Source: Franconibacter pulveris DSM 19144 (GTDB lineage Bacteria > Pseudomonadota > Gammaproteobacteria > Enterobacterales > Enterobacteriaceae). From it: 64,000 bases of DNA. The position numbers were made by a program, and so were the translations under genes. Under the pieces are notes generated by a model that searched no databases, was not told where the DNA came from, and worked only from the letters and a program-made list of their open reading frames with translations. Shown one piece after another: positions 8,497-17,471 of this stretch (position 1 is the first letter of the stretch; every line of letters begins with the position of its first letter). The stretch lies in contig KK211222.1 of the NCBI GenBank assembly GCA_000621185.1, positions 178,230 to 242,229 on the forward strand. The letters run 5' to 3'.

Positions 8497-11112
8497 ATGT
8501 CTGAAATTAGCCGTGCCGTCCTTTTCGGCAAACTGGATACGCTGTTATTTACCTCGCTGGAAAGCGCCACCGCCTTTTGTAAGCTGCGCGGCAACCCCTA
8601 TGTCGAGCTGGTGCACTGGCTGCACCAGCTGATGCAGCAGCAGGATGGCGACCTCCAGCAGGTCATCCGTCATTTCTCTCTCGACGAGCCGCAGCTGGCC
8701 CGGGATATTGTCGCCGCGCTGGATGCGCTGCCGCGTGGGGCGAGCTCGGTTTCCGATCTCTCTGAGCATATCGACAGCGCCGTCGAGCGCGCCTGGGTTT
8801 ACGGCTCGCTGAAATTTGGCGTCAGCCGCATTCGCGGCGGCCACCTGTTAATCGGCCTGCTGAAAACCTGGAACCTGGCGAACGTGCTGAAGGGCATTTC
8901 CGCCCAGTTTGGCCGCATTAACGTTGAGGCGCTGCTGGAGCAGTTCGACGCCATCTGCGCCCAGAGCAAAGAGACGCAGCAGGCCGCGGCGGCGACGGAT
9001 GCTTCCGCTGGCGCGGCGCCAGTCGTCCAGGGCACGCTTTCGCAGTATGGCCAGGATCTCACCGCGCGGGCGCGCGAAGGCAAAATCGACCCGGTAGTGG
9101 GACGCGATGAAGAGATCCGCCAGATGGTGGATATCCTGATGCGCCGGCGCCAGAACAACCCCTTGCTCACCGGCGAGGCGGGCGTGGGCAAAACGGCGGT
9201 CGTGGAGGGGCTGGCGCTGCGTATCGCCGAAGGCGACGTGCCGGAGCCGTTGCAGAACATTCAGCTGTGGCTGCTTGATATCGGCATGCTGCAGGCGGGC
9301 GCGGGCATGAAAGGCGAGTTCGAAGCGCGCCTTCAGGCGCTTATCAACGAGGTGCAGTCCAGCGCGACCCCCATCATCCTGTTTATTGATGAGATCCATA
9401 CCCTGATTGGCGCAGGCGGCCAGCAGGGCACCGGCGACGCCGCCAACCTGCTGAAACCGGCGCTGGCGCGCGGCCAGCTGCGCACCATTGGCGCGACCAC
9501 CTGGGCGGAATACAAAAAATACATTGAGAAAGATCCGGCGCTGACTCGCCGCTTCCAGACGGTGCAGGTGCATGAGCCAGACGAGGCCAAAGCCGTGCTG
9601 ATGCTGCGCAGCACCGTTTCGCCGCTGGAAAAACATCACCAGGTGCTGCTGCTTGATGAGGCGGTGAGCGCGGCGGTGAAGCTTTCGCACCGCTATATTC
9701 CGGCGCGCCAGCTGCCCGATAAAGCCGTGGCGCTGCTCGACACCGCCTGCGCTCGCGTGGCGGTCAGCCAGAGCGCGCCGCCGCCGCAGCTGGAAGACTG
9801 CCTGCGCCGCCTCGCCGCGCTGGAAGTGGAGATGGAGATTGCTGAACGCGAAGCGCGCGTGGGCGCGGGCGATCGCGAGCGCGTTGTTGGGCTCAAAGCG
9901 GAGCGCGCAGAGGTTGAAGCGCAGCGCGACGCGCTGATGCAACGCTGGGAAGAAGAGCGCGGGCTGGTGCGCGAGATTATCCGCCTGCGCGCTGAGCTGT
10001 TTGCCGCCGGGGAAGAAGACCAGACTGACCTGCGCCGCCAGCTTGCCGAAAAACAGCAGGCGCTGACCGCGCTGCAGGGCGACGCGCCGCTGCTTTTCGC
10101 CGCCGTGGATGAAAACGTGGTGGCGGCGGTGGTTTCCGACTGGACCGGCATCCCGCTTGGCCGGATGGTGAAAAACGAAATCGACGCGGTGCTGAAGCTC
10201 GCCGACACGCTGAACCAGCGCGTTATCGGCCAGCGTCACGGCCTTGAGCTGATTGCCCGCCGCGTACAGACCTCGCGTGCGAAGCTCGACGACCCGAACA
10301 AACCCATCGGCGTCTTTATGCTCTGCGGCCCTTCCGGCGTCGGTAAAACCGAAACTGCGCTGGCATTGGCCGAGTCGCTTTATGGCGGCGAGCAGAACGT
10401 TATCACCATCAACATGAGCGAGTTCCAGGAAGCGCACACCGTTTCCACCCTCAAAGGCGCCCCCCCGGGCTACGTGGGCTATGGCGAGGGCGGCGTGCTG
10501 ACCGAAGCGGTGCGCCGTCGTCCTTACAGCGTGGTGCTGCTGGATGAGATAGAGAAAGCGCACCCGGACGTGCATGAAATTTTCTTCCAGGTGTTCGACA
10601 AAGGCTGGATGGAAGATGGCGAAGGGCGGCATATCGATTTTCGCAACACCATTATCATCCTCACCTCTAACGTCGGCACCGATCTCATCAGCGCTATGTG
10701 CGCCGACCCGGAACTGATGCCGGAGCCAGAGGCGCTCGGCGGCGCGCTGCGCCAGCCGCTGCTGCAGGTCTTTCCGCCCGCGCTGCTGGGCCGTCTGCTG
10801 GTGGTGCCGTACTACCCGCTCAGCGATGAGATGCTGGGTAAAATTGTGCGCCTGCAGCTCAGGCGCATTCAGCGTCGCCTTGAAGAGAACCACAGCATCA
10901 TTTCAGAGTTCGACGACAGCGTGGTGGAGCAGATTGTTCAGCGCTGCACTGAGGTGGAGTCGGGCGGGCGCATGGTGGACGCCATTCTCACCAATACGCT
11001 GCTTCCGCAGATGAGCCAGATTTTACTTACCGCCAGCCGCAGCGACGAGCAGTACCGACGCCTTCGCGTCACCTGCGAGCAGGGCGAGTTTCACTGTCAG
11101 TTTGCCGCGTAA
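8497..11112 (+). CDS. clpV: T6SS sheath-disassembly AAA+ ATPase TssH/ClpV
   Basis: An 871-aa protein from the ATG at 8497 ([14 protein letters not shown]). A GTG 33 nt upstream is in frame but less family-like. There is an N-terminal Clp-N domain (about 1-160), then AAA+ module 1 with Walker A GEAGVGKT near residue 226 and Walker B FIDEIH near 299. A middle coiled coil follows (about 400-520). AAA+ module 2 has GPSGVGKT near 611 and LLDEIEK near 681. ClpV hexamers extract contracted TssBC sheath for recycling. Length and domain order are normal, with no missing catalytic motif. Confidence 0.96.
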   Translation: MSEISRAVLFGKLDTLLFTSLESATAFCKLRGNPYVELVHWLHQLMQQQDGDLQQVIRHFSLDEPQLARDIVAALDALPRGASSVSDLSEHIDSAVERAWVYGSLKFGVSRIRGGHLLIGLLKTWNLANVLKGISAQFGRINVEALLEQFDAICAQSKETQQAAAATDASAGAAPVVQGTLSQYGQDLTARAREGKIDPVVGRDEEIRQMVDILMRRRQNNPLLTGEAGVGKTAVVEGLALRIAEGDVPEPLQNIQLWLLDIGMLQAGAGMKGEFEARLQALINEVQSSATPIILFIDEIHTLIGAGGQQGTGDAANLLKPALARGQLRTIGATTWAEYKKYIEKDPALTRRFQTVQVHEPDEAKAVLMLRSTVSPLEKHHQVLLLDEAVSAAVKLSHRYIPARQLPDKAVALLDTACARVAVSQSAPPPQLEDCLRRLAALEVEMEIAEREARVGAGDRERVVGLKAERAEVEAQRDALMQRWEEERGLVREIIRLRAELFAAGEEDQTDLRRQLAEKQQALTALQGDAPLLFAAVDENVVAAVVSDWTGIPLGRMVKNEIDAVLKLADTLNQRVIGQRHGLELIARRVQTSRAKLDDPNKPIGVFMLCGPSGVGKTETALALAESLYGGEQNVITINMSEFQEAHTVSTLKGAPPGYVGYGEGGVLTEAVRRRPYSVVLLDEIEKAHPDVHEIFFQVFDKGWMEDGEGRHIDFRNTIIILTSNVGTDLISAMCADPELMPEPEALGGALRQPLLQVFPPALLGRLLVVPYYPLSDEMLGKIVRLQLRRIQRRLEENHSIISEFDDSVVEQIVQRCTEVESGGRMVDAILTNTLLPQMSQILLTASRSDEQYRRLRVTCEQGEFHCQFAA

Positions 11113-11138
11113 CGCAATCATCAAGAGAACTGTTTAAC

Positions 11139-12569
11139 ATGACGGATAATGATAACAATCGGACTGTCCCAAACGCGCTGCCGGTGGGGTACCGTTTCAA
11201 CGAGTTTGAAATCAAAGAGGTGATTGGCGGCGGTGGATTCGGCATCGTTTATCGCGCCTGGGACCATCAGCTTGAGCGTACCATCGCCATCAAAGAGTTC
11301 ATGCCGGGTTCCCTTGCCGTGCGCGGCGAAGACATGACGCTGGTGCTCAGAAGCGAGCGCTTCGGCAAGGCGTTTTCCGCCGGGCTGAACAGCTTTATCC
11401 AGGAGGCGCGTCTGCTGGCGCGCTTTAACCATCCGAACCTGCTGCACGTGCTGCGCTTCTGGGTACAGAACGACACCGCCTATATGGGCACGCTGTTTTA
11501 CAGCGGCACCACGCTGACGCGCCTGCGCGAGCAGAAGCCGGAGCTGATTGACGAAACCTGGATCCGCCGCGTGTTGCCGATGCTGTTTGGCGCTATCAAA
11601 ACCATTCACGATGAAGGCTACCTGCACCGCGATATCTCGCTGGATAACATCCAGATTCAGGATAACGGCCTGCCGGTGCTGCTGGATTTCGGCTCGGCGC
11701 GCCGCACCATCGGCAACCTTTCCGATGAAACGGAAACCATGCTGCGCCCGGGCTACGCGCCTATCGAGCAGTACACCGACGACAACGAGAGCGAGCAGGG
11801 GCCGTGGACCGATATCTACGCCCTTGGCGCAGTGCTGCACACGTTAATCGTCGGCTCGCCGCCGCCAGTAAGCGTGGTGCGCTCCATTCAGGACACCTAT
11901 AAACCCCTCACAGAGTTGCAGCCGGCGGGCTACTCGCTCTCCCTGCTGCAGGCGGTGGACCGGGCGCTGGCGCTGCGGATTGAAGATCGTCCGCAGTCGA
12001 TTGATGCGTTTGCCGCGCTTATCGACATGCCGGTGGCTGGCATCAACGACGTGCTGAGCGTGAAAAAGCCGGGCACCATGCTGGTGCCGGTGGAAGAGCG
12101 CGAAGAACCTGCCGCCGCGCTGGACTGGAAGCGCTATAAAGCGCCGGCAATTGGCGCGGCGGGCATCCTTGTGGGGGTTATCGCGGGCGCGCTGCTCTTT
12201 AGCGGCGGCAGCGATGACGCGCCTGAGCAAACCGCCAGCACGAACACCGAGCAAGCGCGCCCGGCTGAAGAGCCTGCGCAAACGCCATCCACCGCGCCGG
12301 CGGCGACAGAAACGGCACAGGCGCCCGCTGCCGCGAGCGCGCAAGCGCCCGTCGCGGAAGAGCCCATCGTGCTGGTTTACGTTCGCATGCGCGAAGGCGA
12401 AACGCTGGAGGTCAACGGCGAGCCGAAATCGCTGCGTCCCGCTGCTAACGGCTACGCCTCCTTTAAGCTGGCCGCAGGCCGTTACAAGGTTTTACTGCAG
12501 GGTAATGGTGAAACGCGCACCCAGACGCTGGAGATTGCCAAACCCGGCACCTGGCTTGTGAACCCGTAA
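11139..12569 (+). CDS. ppkA: T6SS membrane Ser/Thr protein kinase PpkA
   Basis: A 476-aa protein. The kinase domain occupies about residues 15-300: glycine loop IGGGGFGIVY (about 30-40), lysine in IAIKEF, catalytic HRDISLDN near 163-170 and DFG near 183. One transmembrane segment (about 336-357, AIGAAGILVGVIAGALLF) separates it from an Ala/Pro/Glu linker and a small C-terminal periplasmic beta domain (about 412-476). PpkA kinases phosphorylate the FHA protein and promote T6SS assembly. TagH and PppA are encoded in the same cluster. The gene follows clpV by 26 bp, with AAGAG upstream of the ATG. Confidence 0.93.
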   Translation: MTDNDNNRTVPNALPVGYRFNEFEIKEVIGGGGFGIVYRAWDHQLERTIAIKEFMPGSLAVRGEDMTLVLRSERFGKAFSAGLNSFIQEARLLARFNHPNLLHVLRFWVQNDTAYMGTLFYSGTTLTRLREQKPELIDETWIRRVLPMLFGAIKTIHDEGYLHRDISLDNIQIQDNGLPVLLDFGSARRTIGNLSDETETMLRPGYAPIEQYTDDNESEQGPWTDIYALGAVLHTLIVGSPPPVSVVRSIQDTYKPLTELQPAGYSLSLLQAVDRALALRIEDRPQSIDAFAALIDMPVAGINDVLSVKKPGTMLVPVEEREEPAAALDWKRYKAPAIGAAGILVGVIAGALLFSGGSDDAPEQTASTNTEQARPAEEPAQTPSTAPAATETAQAPAAASAQAPVAEEPIVLVYVRMREGETLEVNGEPKSLRPAANGYASFKLAAGRYKVLLQGNGETRTQTLEIAKPGTWLVNP

Positions 12570-12598
12570 GCCGCCTTAAAAGGCGTTTCGCTAACAAT

Positions 12599-12629
12599 CG
12601 GATCGGCAAGCCCGATCCGGTTGCGTTTT
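12599..12629 (+). terminator. Probable terminator after ppkA
   Basis: CGGATCGG (12599-12606) pairs with CCGATCCG (12612-12619), followed by a T-rich stretch TTGCGTTTT. The tail is interrupted, so termination may be partial. It separates the structural T6SS operon from vgrG. Confidence 0.45.
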
Positions 12630-12660
12630 GCTCCCCCCTCGTTTGTCCGCACCGCATACA

Positions 12661-12764
12661 TTACGGAACAAAGATTATGCTCAACCGCATCACTGTCCAG
12701 CTCCCCGTGGAGGGGCTGCTTTTCTGGAAACTCTCCGGCCGCGAGGCGATGTCGGAGTCGTTCG
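12661..12764 (+). repeat. Repeat A, copy 1: leader and 5' end of vgrG
   Basis: These 104 nt, from TTACGGAA just before the vgrG ATG to GAGTCGTTCG in codon 30, recur at 17368-17471 with two mismatches. The copy includes the ribosome-binding region. It marks where the truncated second vgrG shares its 5' end with this full-length gene. Confidence 0.9.
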
Positions 12765-14638
12765 CCCTCACGCTGACGCTGCTCTCCACCGACGCCCGTA
12801 TCGACCGCAGCGCCCTGCTGGGCCAGCCGGTGACCGTCACGCTGCCCACGCAGAGCCTGCTGAGCCCGCGCTTCATCAACGGCAAAATCACCCGCGCCGG
12901 AGTGAGCGCGGTGGAGCTCAGCGGCACGCGCTACGCGGTCTACACGCTGACGGTGGAGCCGGACCTGTGGCCGATGAAGCGCGACCGCAACCTGCGCATC
13001 TTCCAGGGGCAGACGGCGCCGCAGATAGTGAAGACGCTGCTTGGCGAGTACAAAGTGAACGTCGAGGACCGGCTCACCGGCAGTTACCGGGTGTGGGACT
13101 ACTGCGTGCAGTACCAGGAGTCGAGCCTGGACTTCATCAGCCGGCTGATGGAGCTGGAGGGTATCGCCTACCACTTCCGCCACGAGGCGGACAAACACAC
13201 GCTGGTGCTCACCGACGCGGCGACGCAGCACCAGCCGTTCAGCGGCTATGAGGTGATACCGTACCACGCAACGCCGTCGGGGGGCAGCACCAGCGAGGAG
13301 GGGGTGAGCCAGTGGGCGCTGGAGGACAGCGTGACGCCGGGTATCTACAGCCTCGACGACTATGACTTCCGCAAGCCCAACGCGTGGCTGTTCCAGGCGC
13401 AGCAGAACCCGGCCTCGCCGCAGCCGGGGAGCATCGACGTCTACGACTGGCCGGGCCGCTTTGTGGAGCACGGGCACGGGGAGTTCTACGCCCGCATCCG
13501 CCAGGAGCGCTGGCAGGTGGAGCACCGGCAGATACAGGCGACCGCGACGGCGGTGGGTATCGCGCCGGGGCACACCTTCATGCTGGCGAATGCGCCGTTC
13601 TTCAGCGACAACGGGGAGTACCTGACCACGGCGGCGGAGTACCGGTTCGAGGAGAACCGCTACGCCAGCGGGGCGGACGGGGCGACCATCCACCGCACGG
13701 ACTTCACGGTCATCCCGTCGTCGGTGGTGTTCCGCCCGGCGCAGACAACGCCGTGGCCGCGGACCTACGGCCCGCAGACGGCGCGGGTGGTGGGGCCGCA
13801 GGGGGAGAGTATCTGGACGGATAAATACGGGCGGGTGAAGGTGAAGTTCCACTGGGACCGCCTGGCGAAGGGCGACGACACCAGTTCGTGCTGGGTGCGG
13901 GTGTCGAGCGCGTGGGCGGGCCAGGGTTACGGCGGGGTGCAGATACCGCGGGTGGGTGATGAGGTGGTGGTGGACTTCATCAACGGCGACCCGGACCGGC
14001 CGATAATCACCGGCCGGGTGTATAACGAGGCGAGCATGCCGCCGTGGGCGCTGCCGGCGGCGGCGACGCAGATGGGGTTCTACAGCCGCAGTAAGGACGG
14101 GCATAAAGATAACGCCAATATTCTTCGTTTCGAAGACAGAGCCGGTCATGAGCAAATCTGGATCCATGCCGAGAAAAACATGGATACGGAGGTTGAGCAT
14201 TGTGAAACGCACGACGTGGGCGTTGATCGTAAAAAGAGCATCGGCCGCGATGAAAACATTACCATCAAGCGGAATTTAAAAGTCGATGTCGGCGTGAATG
14301 CCACCAATAATACGGGCGATAAGCACATTATTAATGTTGGCAAAAACCAGACCGTTTTAACCATGGATAAAGAGGGCAACGCCCTGCTTGAGGCCGCGAC
14401 CAGTATTAAGCTCAAGGTCAATGACAACTTTATTTTAATTACCCCGACCTCCATTGAGATAAAAGTGTCTGAAGGCAACCTGAGCGCTGAAGCCGTAAAA
14501 GAGGCCTCCTTTAAAGGTGATGAGCTGACCCGCCTCGGCGACGGCATTAATACTGAAATGAAGGCCAACGATACCGTAAGCATAACCGGAACGAACCTTA
14601 CGGATATCAAAGGCGCTATTGTGAAAATTAACAGCTAA
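12677..14638 (+). CDS. vgrG: T6SS spike protein VgrG (TssI), first copy
   Basis: A 653-aa protein with the gp27-like barrel region (about 1-360; LNRITVQLP start, YCVQYQESSLDFISRLMELEGI) and the gp5-like OB region (about 370-450; WTDKYGRVKVKFHWDR, CWVRVSSAWAGQGYGG, GDEVVVDFINGDPDRPIITGRVYN). A C-terminal beta-prism of short repeats follows (about 480-650). It ends without an enzymatic tail, so it is a structural spike that probably takes the downstream PAAR protein. The 3' quarter (from about 14100) is visibly less GC-rich than the core, which fits tip replacement. It follows ppkA by about 107 bp and a probable terminator. Confidence 0.94.
   Translation: MLNRITVQLPVEGLLFWKLSGREAMSESFALTLTLLSTDARIDRSALLGQPVTVTLPTQSLLSPRFINGKITRAGVSAVELSGTRYAVYTLTVEPDLWPMKRDRNLRIFQGQTAPQIVKTLLGEYKVNVEDRLTGSYRVWDYCVQYQESSLDFISRLMELEGIAYHFRHEADKHTLVLTDAATQHQPFSGYEVIPYHATPSGGSTSEEGVSQWALEDSVTPGIYSLDDYDFRKPNAWLFQAQQNPASPQPGSIDVYDWPGRFVEHGHGEFYARIRQERWQVEHRQIQATATAVGIAPGHTFMLANAPFFSDNGEYLTTAAEYRFEENRYASGADGATIHRTDFTVIPSSVVFRPAQTTPWPRTYGPQTARVVGPQGESIWTDKYGRVKVKFHWDRLAKGDDTSSCWVRVSSAWAGQGYGGVQIPRVGDEVVVDFINGDPDRPIITGRVYNEASMPPWALPAAATQMGFYSRSKDGHKDNANILRFEDRAGHEQIWIHAEKNMDTEVEHCETHDVGVDRKKSIGRDENITIKRNLKVDVGVNATNNTGDKHIINVGKNQTVLTMDKEGNALLEAATSIKLKVNDNFILITPTSIEIKVSEGNLSAEAVKEASFKGDELTRLGDGINTEMKANDTVSITGTNLTDIKGAIVKINS
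14021..14076 (+). repeat. Repeat B, copy 1: vgrG OB/prism junction
   Basis: These 56 nt, encoding YNEASMPPWALPAAATQMG, recur at 17480-17535 with one mismatch. In the second locus this block lies directly after repeat A, so the 1.25 kb between the two blocks in the full gene is missing there. Confidence 0.9.
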
Positions 14639-14661
14639 CCACACATTCAGGGATCGTTATT

Positions 14662-15714
14662 ATGGGACAACCTGCTGCCAGAGCCAGAGTGGATACCAGC
14701 GCGCATACTGGCCCCATTCAGAGTGGAAGCCCGGATGTGATTATTGGCGGCTTTCCTGCCGCCAGAAAAAATGACCCGCTTTCCTGTTCTCAACACGGTC
14801 AGGGCGCCATCGTCGGCGGCTCGGCCACCGTCTTCGTTAATGGGCTGCCGCTGGCGCGCATGGGCGATAAAACGCTCTGTAATACGTCCGGCACGCCCGC
14901 CGCGCCGCAGGCAAAAGCGGCTCCGCCGCAATACTGGAGCTCAACGCTTGCAAAAAAAGCGGGCGAAGATGGCGCAATGCATGGCGATAATTACGATGCG
15001 CGGGTATTGGGCGCTTACGCAAGCATTGAGGATAAGGATGGAACAGGAAAACCGGAATCCGTGTCCGCAGGGTTTGCGCTTGAAGACATTACTGTCGGCA
15101 ACATGAAAAGTCAGGACATGGTTAAAGGCGAATTGCGCACCAAAATTGCCGTCGCCAATGCCGGCGTTTCCATGATCGTTGAGAACCCTGACTATGCGAC
15201 GATGAATGCCAGTGCGACGGCGACAGGCATGCAATATGGCGCCTCCGCCGAAGCCGGGAAAGAAGGGATGCTTTACGGTGGCGTCGGCGGCGATTTTACC
15301 GTGGGTACCGCCGAAGCCAAAGTGGTGAGCGAAGTCTATAAAGGCAACAAAGGGCGTTACGGATTTTCTGGCGAGGTAGGGGCGGAAGCCGCTGGCATCA
15401 AAGGGGAAGTCTCGGGTAAAAGCAACATCCTTGGCATTATCACCAGCGAAGGCAAAGTCAGCGGTACGGTTGGCGGGGTGGGCGCATCAACCGGCGGCGC
15501 GCTCATTGTCGATAAAACCGATTATTCTTTAACCGTAAAAGCCTCCGGGAAATTAGCTTTTGTGCTTGGCATTGGCGCGGATGTCAATATTAAAGTGGCG
15601 CTAAAACCTATACTTGACCTGCCTTTTAAATTATTTAAAAAAGCCATGCCAGCGCCTTCTTCAGGCGATGGCACTATTAAGACCGGGTGTGTTACAGTCC
15701 TGATTGGCGGTTAA
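14662..15714 (+). CDS. PAAR-domain protein with glycine-rich C-terminal extension (candidate T6SS effector)
   Basis: A 350-aa protein. Residues 1-90 form a PAAR spike tip: TGPIQSGSPDVIIGG, then DPLSCSQHGQGAIVGGSATVFVNGLPLARMGDKTLC, with the usual His and Cys ligands. The rest (about 115-340) is rich in Gly, Ala, Thr and Ser with alternating patterns such as GVGGDFTVGTAEAKV and GKVSGTVGGVGAST, ending in a short basic hydrophobic helix LPFKLFKKAM. I do not recognise this C-terminal domain as a known enzyme. The repetitive amphipathic character would suit a membrane-acting toxin, but that is inference. It follows vgrG by 23 bp, and a small membrane protein follows it. Confidence 0.8.
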   Translation: MGQPAARARVDTSAHTGPIQSGSPDVIIGGFPAARKNDPLSCSQHGQGAIVGGSATVFVNGLPLARMGDKTLCNTSGTPAAPQAKAAPPQYWSSTLAKKAGEDGAMHGDNYDARVLGAYASIEDKDGTGKPESVSAGFALEDITVGNMKSQDMVKGELRTKIAVANAGVSMIVENPDYATMNASATATGMQYGASAEAGKEGMLYGGVGGDFTVGTAEAKVVSEVYKGNKGRYGFSGEVGAEAAGIKGEVSGKSNILGIITSEGKVSGTVGGVGASTGGALIVDKTDYSLTVKASGKLAFVLGIGADVNIKVALKPILDLPFKLFKKAMPAPSSGDGTIKTGCVTVLIGG

Positions 15715-15738
15715 TGGCTTTGTATGGAGAATTATTTG

Positions 15739-16173
15739 ATGAGTTGGCTCGGCTTTTTTCTTTTTGTTGTTCTTGCGCTGATCCTTATCTGGAACGGGAA
15801 AGATCGTTACGCTAAAAAGGACTGGTTGCGCTGTGGCGTAATGCTGGTTTGCGTCTTAGTCGGCACCCTAATCATAGGGTTTATTTTTAGATGGTTGTCG
15901 GAATCATGGTCGTTATTTTCTATTGAGAGAGCGCAACAGCTCGCCGCCGTCTGGTCCATGTCTTTCCTCTGTTTGTGGGGTGTCAAATTAGTTCTTACGC
16001 TGCTTGTCGCTATCTTTGGCAATATCATGAAATTCCATAAGACGCATAATGCTGAGAATTATCCTAAAATTACTTCAACCACTGACAGGTTCGGTCCGCC
16101 ACTTTTAGTCGTAGCAAAAGTCTTTGTTTCGCTGGTGAGCGTGTTACTGTTTTACGGACTCTGGTTAGATTAA
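15739..16173 (+). CDS. Small 4-TM inner-membrane protein (candidate immunity protein)
   Basis: The protein is 144 aa from the ATG at 15739, which has GGAG 9 nt upstream. An in-frame ATG at 15724 lacks this signal. Four hydrophobic segments are visible: WLGFFLFVVLALILIW, CGVMLVCVLVGTLIIGFIF, AVWSMSFLCLWGVKLVLTLLVAI and a final LLVVAKVFVSLVSVLLFYGLW. No enzyme motif is seen. The position 24 bp after a PAAR effector candidate suggests a membrane immunity protein against a membrane-acting toxin. That is inference by analogy with colicin-type immunity. GC content is lower than in the T6SS core. Confidence 0.7.
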   Translation: MSWLGFFLFVVLALILIWNGKDRYAKKDWLRCGVMLVCVLVGTLIIGFIFRWLSESWSLFSIERAQQLAAVWSMSFLCLWGVKLVLTLLVAIFGNIMKFHKTHNAENYPKITSTTDRFGPPLLVVAKVFVSLVSVLLFYGLWLD

Positions 16174-16194
16174 ATCGCCACGCTGAGGTTTAAA

Positions 16195-17268
16195 ATGAAT
16201 TTAGATCCTGAATTTTCATTCCCCCTGGAGATGACTTATAAAAGTGAGGAGATCCGGGAAAAATTCTGGAAATGTCTCTATACCTCTACCGGGCAAGAAA
16301 TGTTTCATTACTGGGTACTGCTTCCACAAGCGGTTAAGCCCGCAGAGGTTAAGCCTGTTCACTTTCCTGACGTGGGGCTGACGAACATCGGTCGCTACAT
16401 TACCGAAGATACCTCGCCTTATATGGAAGTGTGGGCCGCGTACGAGCGCTGTCAGTGGGAGATGAACCCATCAGACTGGTTAGAGAACAAGCTTTCGCTG
16501 ATGGGTGAAAAAATCCTTCATCAGCGTCTTATCAATCATCCCTCCGGCAGCGGGAAATTTGCCGATGTATTAACCATCAAGACGCTGGCATCGGGTGATG
16601 AGGTAGTATCGCGCTATACCGTTCAGAAAGATTATAATCCGGTCGACGGCGGCGGTAATTACTTTCTGATAAAAGCCTCCTGTGCTGCTGCTATCTATAA
16701 TTCACTGGCGAATGATATCCACTTTATTGCCATTAACTGGGATTTGCAGCATCGTAGTAATATGATGCTTGCCGAGTTGTTGAAAACCGTTAGCCTGAGC
16801 AGTAAAAACAGCAGCGGGTTTAAAGTGCCGGACTCCTGGCAGGTGAATGTCATTGCGGATAATCGTCTCGTTATCGAGCATACTTTTGACGGCGTTAATT
16901 ACGGCGTTATTAATTTATGCTTCTACTCTCAGGAAAAGTATAAAACAGCTGAAGAGGTGTTTCAGCTTTCAACGTCCCGGTTCCATCAGCATGACAATGC
17001 TGTCTCGCTTACCGCATCCGCCATGAAAACCGTTCCGAATGATATCAACAGTGCTTTTACCGGCGATGTTTATACCTGCACCGGGGAAATAGTCAGCGCG
17101 GCTGATAAAGTCAGGGCGTTTTATCAGATGTATATCGTCAATGTAGAAGGTCTCTGGTGTTATGCGGAGTCGGTGGGTAAACATCGCAATCATCAGGATT
17201 ACTATCATGAGGCCAACAAACGTTGCCTTGAGATAATTCTTTCAACGCTGCATATTGAAAATGCCTGA
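16195..17268 (+). CDS. Uncharacterised 357-aa protein of the T6SS cargo region
   Basis: No signal peptide or membrane segment is seen, so it is probably cytoplasmic. The sequence reads as two halves of similar size (about 1-195 and 205-357). Each contains a strand-rich core with aromatic residues and a terminal helix, as in PsbP/DcrB-like folds used by Eag chaperones (DUF1795). The resemblance is only in pattern (WLENKLSLMGEKILHQ; FKVPDSWQVNVIADNRLVIEH). It lies 21 bp after the 4-TM gene and before a terminator, so it is the last gene of the vgrG-PAAR unit. An adaptor or chaperone role is possible. A second immunity function is the alternative. Confidence 0.65.
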   Translation: MNLDPEFSFPLEMTYKSEEIREKFWKCLYTSTGQEMFHYWVLLPQAVKPAEVKPVHFPDVGLTNIGRYITEDTSPYMEVWAAYERCQWEMNPSDWLENKLSLMGEKILHQRLINHPSGSGKFADVLTIKTLASGDEVVSRYTVQKDYNPVDGGGNYFLIKASCAAAIYNSLANDIHFIAINWDLQHRSNMMLAELLKTVSLSSKNSSGFKVPDSWQVNVIADNRLVIEHTFDGVNYGVINLCFYSQEKYKTAEEVFQLSTSRFHQHDNAVSLTASAMKTVPNDINSAFTGDVYTCTGEIVSAADKVRAFYQMYIVNVEGLWCYAESVGKHRNHQDYYHEANKRCLEIILSTLHIENA

Positions 17269-17316
17269 GTTAATTTTTCCCCGATAATATCCAGCCGCTT
17301 TTACTTCTTTCCCCAA

Positions 17317-17345
17317 CCCGTCGCCTACAGTGACGGGTTTTTGTT
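17317..17345 (+). terminator. Rho-independent terminator closing the vgrG-PAAR unit
   Basis: CCCGTC (17317-17322) and GACGGG (17332-17337) form the stem, followed by TTTTTGTTT. It lies about 50 bp after the 357-aa gene and 40 bp before the second vgrG start. Confidence 0.8.
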
Positions 17346-17367
17346 TCCAGTCTTACTGCATAAACTA

Positions 17368-17471
17368 TTACGGAATAAAGATTATGCTCAACCGCATCAC
17401 CGTCCAGCTCCCCGTGGAGGGGCTGCTTTTCTGGAAACTCTCCGGCCGCGAGGCGATGTCGGAGTCGTTCG
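17368..17471 (+). repeat. Repeat A, copy 2
   Basis: Second copy of the 104-nt vgrG leader and 5' block (first copy 12661-12764), with two mismatches. It supplies the ribosome-binding region and the first 29 codons of the truncated vgrG. Confidence 0.9.

Noticed and set aside
8848..10893. 681-aa minus-strand open frame opposite clpV
   Set aside because: It lies fully antisense to a gene with all ClpV motifs. Its Ala/His/Gln/Arg-rich composition is that of a reverse-strand artefact.
12482..14212. 576-aa minus-strand open frame opposite vgrG
   Set aside because: Arg/Pro/Val-rich translation without a recognisable domain. The + strand encodes a clear VgrG.
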